Assembly: GCA_963070105.1 (NCBI GenBank)
Contig: OY718804.1
Span: forward strand, 3,110,317 to 3,174,316
DNA length: 64,000 nucleotides
Direction of reading: 5' to 3'
Source: Litomosoides sigmodontis
Taxonomy: Eukaryota > Nematoda > Chromadorea > Rhabditida > Onchocercidae
Under the pieces are notes generated by a model that worked only from the letters and a program-made list of their open reading frames with translations, was not told the origin of the DNA and did no database searches. The position numbers and the translations under genes are program-made. Positions 1-15,500 of the stretch are shown piece by piece; position 1 is the first letter of the stretch, and every line of letters starts with the position of its first letter.

Positions 1-4305
<4,305 letters not shown>

Positions 4306-5380
4306 TCAATTATCTCTGTTTTTTGGTTCTTCTTCAAGCATTCTCTCTTTGAATTTAGCCATTTGATAATGCGATATTTTCCGAATTACCAGAAAGCCAG
4401 CAATAATCTAAAATCCATAACCATTTGAATTATTTTGGATATTATTTGCAACGAAAATTGCACAGATCAAAACAAATTTCCAAAATACCTCTATATTTCT
4501 TCCCCTTTTCTTTATCACACATTCTACGAAAGCGCAAAGTTGATAAAAGGCATACCTCAATCAATAAAAAAATTCCGTGATAGAGCCATAAAATTCTCTC
4601 TAAAGGTAATGGAATATTACTGTTCAAAATTGCAAACGATGCAATTGGTACTTGCAAAATTATACTTATTATCCAGAAACCGGATAGAGCAGATATCTGA
4701 AGTGATAATTATAGCGCATACTTCTTAATGCATGGCTCAATTCATGCACTCAATACTTTAAATTTTCACATTTAATGATCTCTTCCATATATGCGTTGAT
4801 GGTAGTTTGAAAGAGATATCAAACGTTATGTAAATTGTACTAATACCTGCACATTTTAAAACAATTCCCATACTTTACTCACCTTTTCGCCTAAATTGCC
4901 GTAGTAACCAAGGAATAGCCGGACAAACTCAGTTGCAATTGTTATGAAGAGTAAAGTCGAAAGTATAACCACATGAGTGATAGACAAGTAATGCATCTGC
5001 AATGCTTTTCTAATACATATGTGGCGGTTTACGGTTTTGATTTTAATTTTCGTCAATAAATGTATCATTTTCGAACAGCTACCACATGGCATCAGAAACA
5101 CCAGAAGAGATGAAGTTACAATTTTTTTACCTTACTGATGAGACCAACCACTAATCCAGTGGCCCAGAACGGAGCCAAACAAACATTATAATGCAAAGCG
5201 ATTTGCAGCGGCAAACTTGATAAAACTTCTGAAAGTTAAATCTTTTCAGTATTTTCAAGAATCAATAATACATTTTTCAGAAAAAACCAAATACGTATTG
5301 CAAAGATGCTTTTTGAAAGATTTTATCATCTAACTCTCACCAACTTCTGCTCTAGCACCAAATCTTTTCGCTGCTTTCAT
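4306..5380 (-). CDS. tmem-17: TMEM17-like ciliary transition-zone membrane protein
   Basis: TMEM17 is a four-pass membrane protein of the MKS module at the ciliary transition zone, helping gate ciliary membrane composition. Five phase-consistent exons, 5380-5341, 5228-5131, 4996-4883, 4696-4556 and 4407-4306, give 164 residues (human TMEM17 is about 198). Family landmarks are VLSSLPLQIALHYN before TM1, TEFVRLFLGYYGNLGEK after TM2, SGFWIISIILQVPIA in TM3, and FLLIEIIAGFLVIRK in TM4, reconstructed across the exon 4/5 junction. The tail is short, charged and acidic (KERMLEEEPKNRDN). Exon 1 is tiny (MKAAKRFGARAEV) and is the least certain part; its donor GTGAGA is strong. The gene runs divergently from SMNDC1, with a perfect X-box 264 bp upstream of the ATG. 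PRP8 lies downstream on the same strand about 1.3 kb away; co-transcription is possible but not shown. TMEM216 is the related alternative, but the GYYGNLGEK block fits TMEM17 better. Confidence 0.88.
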
Positions 5381-5403
5381 CTGTACTTTAATTCTTGTAG
5401 CAT
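5377..5403 (-). other. Possible upstream ORF overlapping the TMEM17 start (ATGA)
   Basis: On the minus strand an ATG at 5403 opens an eight-codon frame (MLQELKYR) whose TGA overlaps the TMEM17 ATG as ATGA. It would be in the mRNA if the leader acceptor at 5424-5423 (TTGCAG) is used. It would be absent if trans-splicing uses the acceptor that directly abuts the ATG (TACAG|ATG). Which acceptor is used cannot be told from sequence. Confidence 0.3.
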
Positions 5404-6597
5404 CTCAGAATTTGTCTCGAAACTGCAACTGAAAAAAAAAAGCGCAGTCAGCCATAAATCCACTCAATCGTTAGTGTGCTAAAAATAAAATCTACACAAA
5501 CTGACTCATGAACAAACACCAACTCCTCCTACTGTTTCAGCTCATTTCATATAAAGAAAGAAATATTCAGTAATTAATTTTGTTTTTAAATTAAAGATCA
5601 GATATGACTGAAAATGCGCAACTGTAATCAGTACCTACCTAACGTTACTATGGTGACATTATCGACAGATCCTACGCTGCTCCATATCACTTTCGTGAGT
5701 TACCTTCCTTACTTCTGCTCAACAAAAGCACCTCAACGTGGTTGTCACGTCACCGAGAACCATCATTCTTCCGCAGACACATATGCATGTAATGCAAATC
5801 AACGGAAGTAAATTTTTTATAACATGTTTTTTGAAAAACTGAGCTTGGAAAAACACGTTGTTGCAAAACGTACCAGAAATGTGCCGTGTTACTGACCTCT
5901 AAAAGTTATTACATGGCTAGTTAGTGAGTTATCAAATACATGGCTAGACCTCTAAATGCATTTTGCAACACTCGAGACTACTAAGATAGCAAATATTCTC
6001 TTTTTGAAAAGTTCTCTTTTTATCTTCAACAGAATTTCCACAGTTCTCGGTGCATCACTTCACTCTTGGAAACATCAGATCTTTTCACGCACCTCATTCA
6101 GGTCAGGTACTATTGACCAATATCATCGTCATCGATATTGCTATATTAATGTGTTGCTTGTGCAAATTACAATTAATCAATTATTAACAAACTAATTTTC
6201 CAAAAACTCTCGCAAATTTTTACGGAAAAAAAAAAGTGAACGAACAATTTGATTTTTTTGGCTACTCGTCTCCCTCCGTCTGTCTGAAATTGCGACCAAA
6301 CCAATGCTGAAGGGCTGGTGGATGAAAGTTAAAGTTTATTTAATTTAGTAGTGTTGAGAGATGTATGTGTGTGTTGAGGATGAGGTGTTGGAGAAATTGG
6401 AAAAGTTTTAGCACTGGAAGAGAGTAAATGCTCTAATGTGTGCGGTAGAAGAGAACAGCGGAAGAGGATACGTTTTGCAATGAAGCAATAGTTAAACGTA
6501 ATTAGAATATTTTTGTAAAAAAGATACTGATGATATTTGTTGGAATAAGAAGTATGATAGATAGTTATTTCTTTTTGCTCTTTTCAGTCTCCATCGA
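5404..6597. promoter_or_regulatory. Divergent intergenic/promoter region of TMEM17 and SMNDC1
   Basis: About 1.2 kb separates two divergent start codons. It contains the X-box at 5644-5657 and, at its right end, the trans-splice acceptor of SMNDC1 (TTTTCAG at 6581-6587). Two short plus-strand open frames (5614-5811, 5956-6195) have no recognisable similarity and are not called as genes. Confidence 0.5.
5644..5657 (-). promoter_or_regulatory. X-box (RFX/DAF-19 binding site) upstream of TMEM17
   Basis: The site reads GTCACCATAGTAAC on the minus strand and GTTACTATGGTGAC on plus. Both orientations satisfy the nematode X-box consensus RTHNYYWTRRNRAC. It lies 264 bp upstream of the TMEM17 ATG, in the range where DAF-19 sites of ciliary genes are usually found. 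In nematodes DAF-19 activates transition-zone genes in ciliated sensory neurons. The site also sits between TMEM17 and SMNDC1, but the latter is a general splicing gene. Confidence 0.75.
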
Positions 6598-8806
6598 ATG
6601 AATACAGTGGAGGATCTTGCAAGTTATAAACTTCAACTTCAGCAGGTTTGCTTCTGTTTTTTTCTCTATTTTACATCGTGCATTTGTGTAAGGTTATCTG
6701 AATGAATTGTAGCATTTGTCTGCTTTTGAAGTGTGTGTAAAATCACTCTTTCTTATCGTTCTATGCTAGGTTTATTGTTATTAAAGGTTGCTGGTAGTAA
6801 TGTGGGCAAATCTGTCTACAGATTGTAATTTCATTTTTAATTAACAGTTTGCTAACTGTGAGCATTTTCAGGTTGAAGCAGCACTACTCACTGAACCAGA
6901 TAGCGATGAGCTGTTAAAGCTGAAAGTTGATTTGCAGGAAATTATTACACTTCAGGAAGAATTAAAATCAGTAACAGCGGAACAACCAAGCAGTACGACT
7001 TCTGATGATGCTGCTAAAAACACTTGGAAAGTGAGATATTTCATTGGATATTTATTTTCAAAATACAGTTTTCTTTAAAAAATTACCGTTTATTAATGTA
7101 ATCTGATTAGATAAGATAGAGGAGTTTCCGCATCGTATTTAACAGAAATTCCATTACTAGAAGTAAGTTTGTCCTGAGTAAAACTCGATGCTTTTTCTTA
7201 AAGGTGGGTGATCAGTGTATGGCGCCATCCTCGAATGGACAAAAATATTTGGCAGTAATTGATGGGTTTGCACAAGATAATGTTGCTGTTACACTGGTCG
7301 GTAAGCGTCAACTTTTTTGTTGATGGCAAGTGCAAAAATCGTTCAAAATCATCTGTAGTATTTTGCTGGAAATGTTACATTTGAAGCTTGCTGCTTGAAG
7401 AATGTGTATCTCTCATTTTTTTCGAGGCAAAAGACCTATTAGAACTAGTTATTTAAGCTATTGATTTATTTTGATTGATTTTCTCCGGCATTCCTAAATC
7501 TTTTTGCCACGTAGTATTGAATTTTATCGTGAATTCTTAGTGGTGACAAAATATTTGAGTAATACGATATTACGCAAACAAGGGTAATAACATATTACTC
7601 AAATATTTTGACACTTGTTGATGCATTTGATATTTGTTGAGCTTAGATGTTATCCGTTCATTGCTGATTTATTTTTTCTCTTACGAATCTTATTAGAGTT
7701 GTTTTCTGTCATTTCTGCTGTTTTTCTGAGGAGAGTTTTGTGTTAAGGCAAAGGAACAAAGACTATGGTTAACGTGAACAGTTTAAGTGCGGTTTCAAAA
7801 GAAGATAGCAAAATGTACGTCTGGGAAAAATCAGCGAAAAATATGCGTCACCGCAAAAGCGAATGGCAGGTGAAGAATTTTTTAATTTTAGTTCGAATTT
7901 GGCAGTTTACGTTAAAACATAGATTTGTTCATTTTAATTAGTTATTGACTTAACAGCAAAAAAAAATCATGGAAGGAAGAAACAAATATTTAATCAGACG
8001 ACATGTGGAAGCGCCTTGTGTGAGATTGTCGTTTTAAATTAAGGCCAGTGTAATTGCGAACACGATTTAGAAGATATACGTCCATGAATATAGCGAATAT
8101 AATGTAAAAATACCACCTAGATTTATCAAATGAAAGTGTGTCATGAAATTAAAAATAACATCTTTGGTTCAACTTTCTTTTCCTATTCACTGATGTATTT
8201 TGAAAAACCTACAGATGGAACGTGAAAGACGGCGACTACGGGCACTAAAAAAAGAACACCGGAAAAAAGAACTAGAAGTTGCAAAAGAGGATGAAAAGAA
8301 GAAATGGCTTTCTTTTAATGCAAAAGCAGCAAGTCGAAGCATGAAAGTAATATTTTTCTGAATTTTCACTGTAGTATTGGCCCCTTATAGCGCTTGTTTC
8401 AACTCTGTTTGAATTTTTACGACATTATAAAGAAAATGGAGTAGGGATTAAACAAGACTGTTTCGAATCTGAATCAAAATGATATTAAAATTTTGTACAC
8501 ACTTAGTGTAAACAGTGTCGGCTATGCATTCCTTATTCGTGTATTTTAAAATTGGATTGAGCAGATAGAGCACTAGAATTTTACATTACTTAAATCGTTA
8601 AGTAATTGCCATATTCTTTGATGGTTGTGTGACGTTTTAAAACATTTGGAATGTTTTGAATTCAGGGATTTAAACGACCTACAGCATCTGGATCAGCTCC
8701 AGATGGACCGGCGTGGGGTATCACTTCGCAGGCAAGGATATCATCACGACAGGATCTCGGTGCTTTCAAATCAACGCAGCGTGGAAATATGGATTCATTG
8801 TTTTAA
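6598..8806 (+). CDS. SMNDC1: SMNDC1/SPF30, survival-motor-neuron-related splicing factor 30
   Basis: SPF30 is a Tudor-domain nuclear protein required for assembly of the U4/U6.U5 tri-snRNP into the spliceosome. Six phase-consistent exons, 6598-6645, 6872-7030, 7204-7300, 7748-7869, 8215-8346 and 8666-8806, give 232 residues (human 238). Landmarks are the N-terminal helix EDLASYKLQLQQVEAALL, then ELLKLKVDLQEIITLQEEL, the Tudor start WKVGDQCMAPSSNGQKYLAV, the basic coiled segment RERRRLRALKKEHRKKELE and KKKWLSFNAKAASRSMKGFK near the C-terminus. The ATG lies 10 bases after a TTTTCAG acceptor, suggesting spliced-leader addition. The Tudor fold is recognisable, but most residues that form the dimethylarginine aromatic cage in human SPF30 are replaced (see findings). 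Intron 3 carries a long inverted repeat at 7544-7614. Confidence 0.94.
7544..7614. repeat. Inverted repeat (hairpin) in SMNDC1 intron 3
   Basis: The left arm (7544-7567, GTGACAAAATATTTGAGTAA core) and the right arm (7591-7614) are reverse complements over 24 bases with two mismatches. A 23-base spacer lies between them and contains further complementary AT-rich bases. A small palindromic repeat remnant or a transcribed hairpin are both possible. Confidence 0.6.
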
Positions 8807-11800
8807 TTTAAGATTCACTCTTGTTCATGTTTGTATTTTTCTTATGTTTCACGAAGTAAGGGGGAGGGCAAATATCGAACTCAGTTTGAGTGGGCAAAGT
8901 AATCAATCTACTTGCTTGAAGGGTCAGAATGAAGAATATGAATTTTTTTATTCAAAAAGCAGCTCTCTTAATTTAAAACTTACTTGATTCTTTTCATCAT
9001 TATTTTCGTTCTTTTGAAAAAACCATTTAGTTTTTTTGAATAAATTCATATTTTTTTAATTTAATAATGAAGGGCTGTATTATTAATTTTGTAGGATTAA
9101 GGGTCGGCACAGAAGAGCCGATAACATGGTTGTTGACAATGGATAAAAATTCATTGCTTTTTACGCACGGCACAGATTTTCTTTTATTGTAATAATTGGT
9201 TCATTATACACGTCACTCATCACCTGGAAATGATGATTTCATGTCAATTCAGTCGATTTTCCCGGCTTTTTGAAAATTTGAAGCTAGTTCTCTTTATGTA
9301 AACTTCGAATAATGCTCTCTCTGCTGTATTTGTAATGCTGTTTAAGTGGGTAGATGAAATGTGCGAATAACTGCTCACATTAAGTCTGATTGCGTCCTAT
9401 ACTTCGAGAGTCCAAATACAGTAAAATGTTGTGTAGGTGATAGAGAGTAAGTTATCAGTATAATTATGAGTCGAAACAAGAAGTGATAGAAGTGAAACGA
9501 TCCGATACGGCATTGTTTGTTCGTTTCAGACAGATTCTAAATCAAATATTTCTAGTGTTATTTGCATTTCTGCTCCATCATCTTCAAATAATATATTGTA
9601 ATCCATAAACAGGTAGCAGAAATAGTTTTAGTGTTTACAGCTATTAAACTTATTGACTTTTTTTTGATAGCATTGTTTAGAAGAAAATGGTAAAATGCAA
9701 AAAGTAGTAGGTTAAACTAATATTTCAAGCGATTATTTGCCTACCTGATTTACAGCTAATCGAATGTTTCTGCTACTTCATAGTGAGAATTGTTGCTTGA
9801 AATTAATTGTTTTTGGGTCATCTATGTACGCTTCATCGCTCCTTTTATAATCAGTGTACTTATCGGTCAGAAAATACTGACTGGTTGAAAGTGGATGCAT
9901 CTGCTGATATCATCTGAAAAATGAACTCACGAAAATTGTCCCTCATTTAATATGTGGTAAACTTGAAATTATCCAGACATATGTAATTTAAATCTAGAAT
10001 TCAAGTTTTTCCTTCCTCTTCGTATATAATCTATATATGCATGTTTTATGTTTTGGCTTGTAATCTTATTTTCAACAGATGTTGTTTGGTGTACCAATGC
10101 TTGTTGTGATTGCAGAGACTTTCGAATTAGTCTCTTGAACATTTTGCTTTTTAATTCTTTTTAGAACATTTAGAACTATTTTAATTGAAAAAAAAAGCTA
10201 GCATGCGGATTATTTTTGAACGTAAAACTTAAAAGTTCCGCTATATATATTATCACCATCATTCACATCACGACCATCCCTCACCTACCTACTAATTTTA
10301 TCATTGCTGCTGGTAATAACATTGCTACGAAATGTTTGTACGTTTCATTACATTTAATTAATATAGCATTATCAGGAATTAAATCAATTGTAACACAGAT
10401 GTTCCTGTTGACGTCAGTTAATACTGATAGAATGAATTTTTTTTTTTGCAGAACGGAATGTTTCATAACTTTCAACTGATAAAACATACCGCTCTGGTAC
10501 TGAATCAGTCGAGCACCACGATTAGCTATCATATTAACCAAAAAAAACAAACAATTAGCAGCAACTCAGGGAGTACATTTATAGAAATTTTAGTTTCAGT
10601 TCCAGGAGTACGAGTTTGTAAGAAATACTGTCAACACCAGGAGTACATTTGTAATAATTTCAAAAAAAAAATATCACTACTGCTGAAAATAATATGACGA
10701 AATGAATTATAGGCGCAATCAGCTGAGCAATTACTGCATTCATTTGATGTAACTGCTTGTTGCTGCGTATACTTTTTCAAAAAGTTATTCTTCAGTCTTC
10801 TTGAAAATTAACTTTCAGGACATTAAAAAGATTGGTACAATGAAATTTGACTAAATTTATTTGCTAAAATATTCCTTAAGACTAAGATGTTTTCTTAAAC
10901 TTTAGAGCTAGAAATGTTAGGAGGAGAGATGAGAGAGAAATTGTCACAAGAAGTAGGTGGAAATCGTAGCAATTTTAGCACATATATGGCAATCATTAAG
11001 AACTAGAAATTAATTAAGTCTTACTAAAATTCATCTCTGTGTCCTCGATGGATGGATATGATGTCATTGCGAAGGAATCGGTTTTCTTCCTATTATCATT
11101 TCAAATATTAAGTTTTTTTTTCTTCTTACCTTCTACACTTACCTACTGCAATCACATTTTAATTTGAAATAATTTTCGTATATTTTTCGATTTTTTTTTG
11201 TTTTTGCTTTTGAATGAAATATTCCGGAAATTTTTTAATTTATTGAATGAATTTTGTTTTCGCTTCTTTTTTCCTTTGAAACAAAATGATAATTGTTGAA
11301 TTTAACGAGAATTAGAATAAATAGCCTATTGAAATTTTGACAAATAAACAACGCTGATCTCTATAGAGGTAAAAAAGTTTCCGTTTTTCCAATGTTCATT
11401 AACTTTTACATTGTTAAGCAGGTAGTACCATTTGTCAGAAGTGTTTTTATCAGCTACTATTACAACAGTTTGTGTGTGTGTGTGTGTATGATATTTCAAC
11501 AAAGATATTACAGTTCATTTTTGTAAACAGTACCATCTGTTATTCATTTCTCTTCCGTCCTTTCCTCTCTATTCAGACATTTTTCTCGCTCCATTTCAAA
11601 ATTAAGGTAGTTATCATAATGCTTAATGGTGTGAAAGTCATCTTAAAGCATTAGTATTTGTATTAGCTGCTATCTGATATGATAATGATCAATGTGTGAT
11701 AGCAATGATACTGTGCTAATGAACAGTACTTATAGTGATAATCATTTAATTATAATAATTGTTTAAAATTAATTAGCAAATTTCTCACACATTCAACTCT

Positions 11801-12541
11801 TCTTTTCCTTCATCTCGCCTCTTTTCGCCTCCCTCCTCTCTCCTCCTCTCCCTCCTTTTTTTTTTTGTTCTGTTAAACTTTCGAGAATTAATTATTCATA
11901 ACCTGTTCATTGCTTCTACTCTTATCATCATTTTTGGGGTTATTTTTTTTAAAAAAAAAAAAAGAATTTTTTTTCTCTGTTAATTTTGTTGATAATAATT
12001 TGCTCAATATTGGACTAAGTACTCAACAAACTGTGAAAAATCGAATCTTTCCTTCATACATCTATTTATTATTTTGTTGCACAAATTTTTTTGGCTAAAT
12101 TATTTTTTTCACAAATTTTTATTTTTCGTTTTTTCGTTTATTCTTCCTCTCAACTAGTAATTATTGTTTGAACAAAAAGGTAAACTATTGAATTACTCAA
12201 AAGTTTCTCGTTTTTTTTTGGATTTAATTGCATTTTCCTTTTTGCTTGCAATTCATACAACTCAAATTGAATTTATGACAAAAAATCAAATATGCACTCA
12301 TTGTGTGTTAAAATTTATGAGAAAAAAAAATGCTTCGTAATTTTTGTTTACATTAGTGGAAAAATGAATGCAATGAGGCGGAATGACATTTCCGCACAAT
12401 TATTGATCTCTCACCTCTTTGAAATGATCCTTTCATGTGAAATTACCGTTGCAACTGCACTTGAGATGCTACAGGCAAAAGTAATGCTATAGAAGCTGAA
12501 GCACGTGCTAGCCCATTCACGATTACGTAACCGCTAACGTA
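8807..12541. other. Intergenic region, SMNDC1 to SLC22 gene
   Basis: The stretch holds the SMNDC1 3' UTR, several homopolymer runs, a short (GT)n tract near 11470, pyrimidine-rich DNA near 11800-11870 and degenerate GGAGTAC-containing copies at 10569-10650. Open frames near 10216-10550 (both strands) and 12292-12492 (plus) have no recognisable similarity. I see no supported gene. Confidence 0.5.
9039..9044 (+). other. Candidate polyadenylation signal of SMNDC1
   Basis: AATAAA 233 nt after the SMNDC1 stop codon. Confidence 0.4.
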
Positions 12542-15500
12542 ATGTCACCTAAACACTTAACTGCCGCAACAAAAATGAAACCCGAAATTGATGCCGAGAA
12601 ACTATTGCATCAATTTGGAAAGTATGGTCAGTATCAGGTAATTGTAATTAGCATATTATTAATTAGTGCTAAATGTATGTAATCTAAATTGCTAATGTGT
12701 AATTGCTTAGATGCGCACGTGTCTGCTACTCATGGTACCTGCTTTTTTAAGTATGGTCGGTATCGGGTAATTGTAATTAGCATATTATTAATTAGTGCTA
12801 AATGTATCTAATCTAAATTGCTAATGTGTAATTGCTTAGATGCGCACCTGTCTACTACTTATGGTACCTGCTTTTTTCTACTCCTCACAGATGTTCGTCA
12901 TGGGTTTCATCACTCAATCGCCACCATTTCAATGTGTCATTAGCAATCAATCTAATTCATCAAGTTTTTCTGCAAGTCTTACGCTATCATTTTCTTAGCA
13001 TCAATCGCTATAATTATAATAAGCAATTTTTCATTTAATTTTCAATTTTTCAACTTTTGAATTATGAAGTTGTATCAGTGAGAGTGGAATAATTTGCGGC
13101 AAGCAATTAAACGATATTAAATTGACAAGCAAGAAAGTTCTTATCGTGAAATTCATCAGGTACTTGATAATTGCCATGTGCTAGAACTAAGCACCAACAA
13201 AACAGTCCAATGCTTGGCGCTAGCTAATTCAACATTTCTATTTGATGAGGCGGTGCCATTTTCCACGCTAAATTCCGAGGTTACTTCTTTTTTTTTTGTT
13301 GTTTAAAAGAAAAAAAAATATGATATAATCGATGGAATAGCCTGTCTCGTCGAATTATTAGTTAGTTTGGTAAATCCACCCAAAACGTATGTAGCATTTC
13401 ATAGAAATTTTTGCAATTTTAAATTTTTTTTTAATTTTTGCAATTTTTTTGCAAAATTTTAATTTTAAACTAAAAAAAAGAATTTTTCTAACAATTTCAA
13501 TTATACATTATGTGTTTTTGTTAAAATTAAAAAGGAAAGAACAAAAAGTTCTTTTTGAGCAATTTCTCGAAATCATACATTAAGCTTCTCTCTTGAGATG
13601 ATAGTAATGAAATGATTAGATGTTTTTCTTTAAAAAAAAAAAAAAAAAAAAAAATTCATTTTTTTCAGTTCAATTTTGTGTGCGACAAAAAGCATTGGGC
13701 AGAGCATGGATCATCGTTGTTTATGTTTGGTAAGGGTGGTAATTGGTACCAATGCATTTAAGGATTTAAATTTTTGAAATTCTCATTGATAGGCTTGCAT
13801 GTATTTAGGAGGATTGCTAACACCGGTGATCACCCAGCTGTCCGATCTCTATGGTCGAAGGAAGCTAATATTGCTATCACTATGGGTTGCTAGCATTGCT
13901 GCTAATATCTGTCCAATAGCACCAACGGCTATTGTATTTTTGATTTGTCGTTTCATACTTGGCGTCGCAATTATGGTGCATTTTTTGCATTGAAATTCAT
14001 TTTACTCATAACACGTGACCGTTAAAGAAGTAATTGAAATAATTAAAAAGTGGAAAAAGGCGATGTTAAATATTGTTTAGCTTAAGTTTTGTGTAATTGT
14101 AGCAAAAATTGATGTAAAGACGAAGCCTAAGAAAGAGTTGTGGGAAAATATGGATGGAAAAATGAGCGGAAAGGCGAAATGGCGCAAATGCCCTCAATGC
14201 AAATATTTTAAAATAATTTTTTGTTTTGCTCTACACTTTACTATTTTTTACTCTTACTTTACTTTTACTTTTATTTTACTTTTATTTAACTTTACTTTAC
14301 ACACTTTACTTTTGCTTTACTTTCGCTTTCCTTTACTTTACATTACTTTACTTTACTTTACTTTTACTTTACTTTACTTTACTTTACTTTACTTTACTTT
14401 ACTTTACTTTACTTTACTTTACTTTACTTTACTTTACTTTACTTTACTTTACTTTACTTTACATTACTTTACTTTACTTTACTTTACTTTACTTTACTTT
14501 ACTTTACTTTACTTTACTTTACTTTACTTTACTTTACTTTACATTACTTTACTTTACTTTACACTACTTTACTTTACATTACTTTACTTTACATTACTTT
14601 ACTTTACTTTACTTTACTTTACTTTACTTTACTTTACTTTACTTTACTTTACTTTACTTTACTTTACTTTACTTTACTTTACTTTACTTTACTTTACATT
14701 ACTTTACTTTACTTTACATTACTTTACTTTACATTACTTTACTTTACATTACCTTACTTTACTTTACTTTACTTTACTTTACTTTACTTTACTTTACTTT
14801 ACTTTACTTTACTTTACTTTACTTTACTTTACTTTACTTTACTTTACTTTACTTTACTTTACTTTTACTTTACTTTACTTTACTTTACTTTACTTTACTT
14901 TGATTTGCTCTACTTTGATTTACTTTGTTTTAATTCGCTTTACTTTGCTTTTACTTTAGCTTAATTTTACTTATGCTACTTTTAATTTATCTTACTTCGC
15001 TTTGCTTACTAGAGGGCAAAAAGGCACAGAATTTCAGGCTGTTTATGGCATAATGTGGATAATGTGTTGTGAGTCGGTGGCTGTGGAATTTAGATCGTTA
15101 ATTCCGGTCGTATACACTTTTGCGTGGGTGGCGGGAATTATTCTCGTTGGTGTTCTGAGGATTTGGATACTAAATTGGCGATGGCTTTATTTCGCGATCT
15201 CTATTCCAAGTGTCCTTAGCATCTTATATTACTGGTTTGCTTCACCTAACCTTTATCGTTGGTAGATTAGCGTACAAATGTCAGAATTATTAATATTTTA
15301 GCAATTTTGATTGATGCGAAATTAATTTGTTGTAATTATTAATATTTAAAGATAAAAGAGTTTTTTCCTCGCACTGAATTAGTTTCTCAATGAGTTCCGC
15401 TCAAACACTGCAATTTTTGAGGCTTTTTCTATGCTTTCTTGTGCTTGAATTATCTGATACGTAATTTATTTGTTTTGCAAAATTGTTTCAGTCATAAATG

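Noticed and set aside
10216..10697. Overlapping small frames on both strands between SMNDC1 and SLC22
   Set aside because: No similarity, no splice-supported borders, and biased only by AT content.
12711..12766. First copy of SLC22 exon 2 as a real coding exon
   Set aside because: It is 56 nt, so including it between exon 1 and the second copy shifts the conserved downstream frame. Reading on without splicing meets a stop.
14138..14959. Two plus-strand frames rich in Leu/Tyr/Phe/Thr
   Set aside because: Produced by the (CTTTA)n array within an SLC22 intron, flanked by true exons in other positions.
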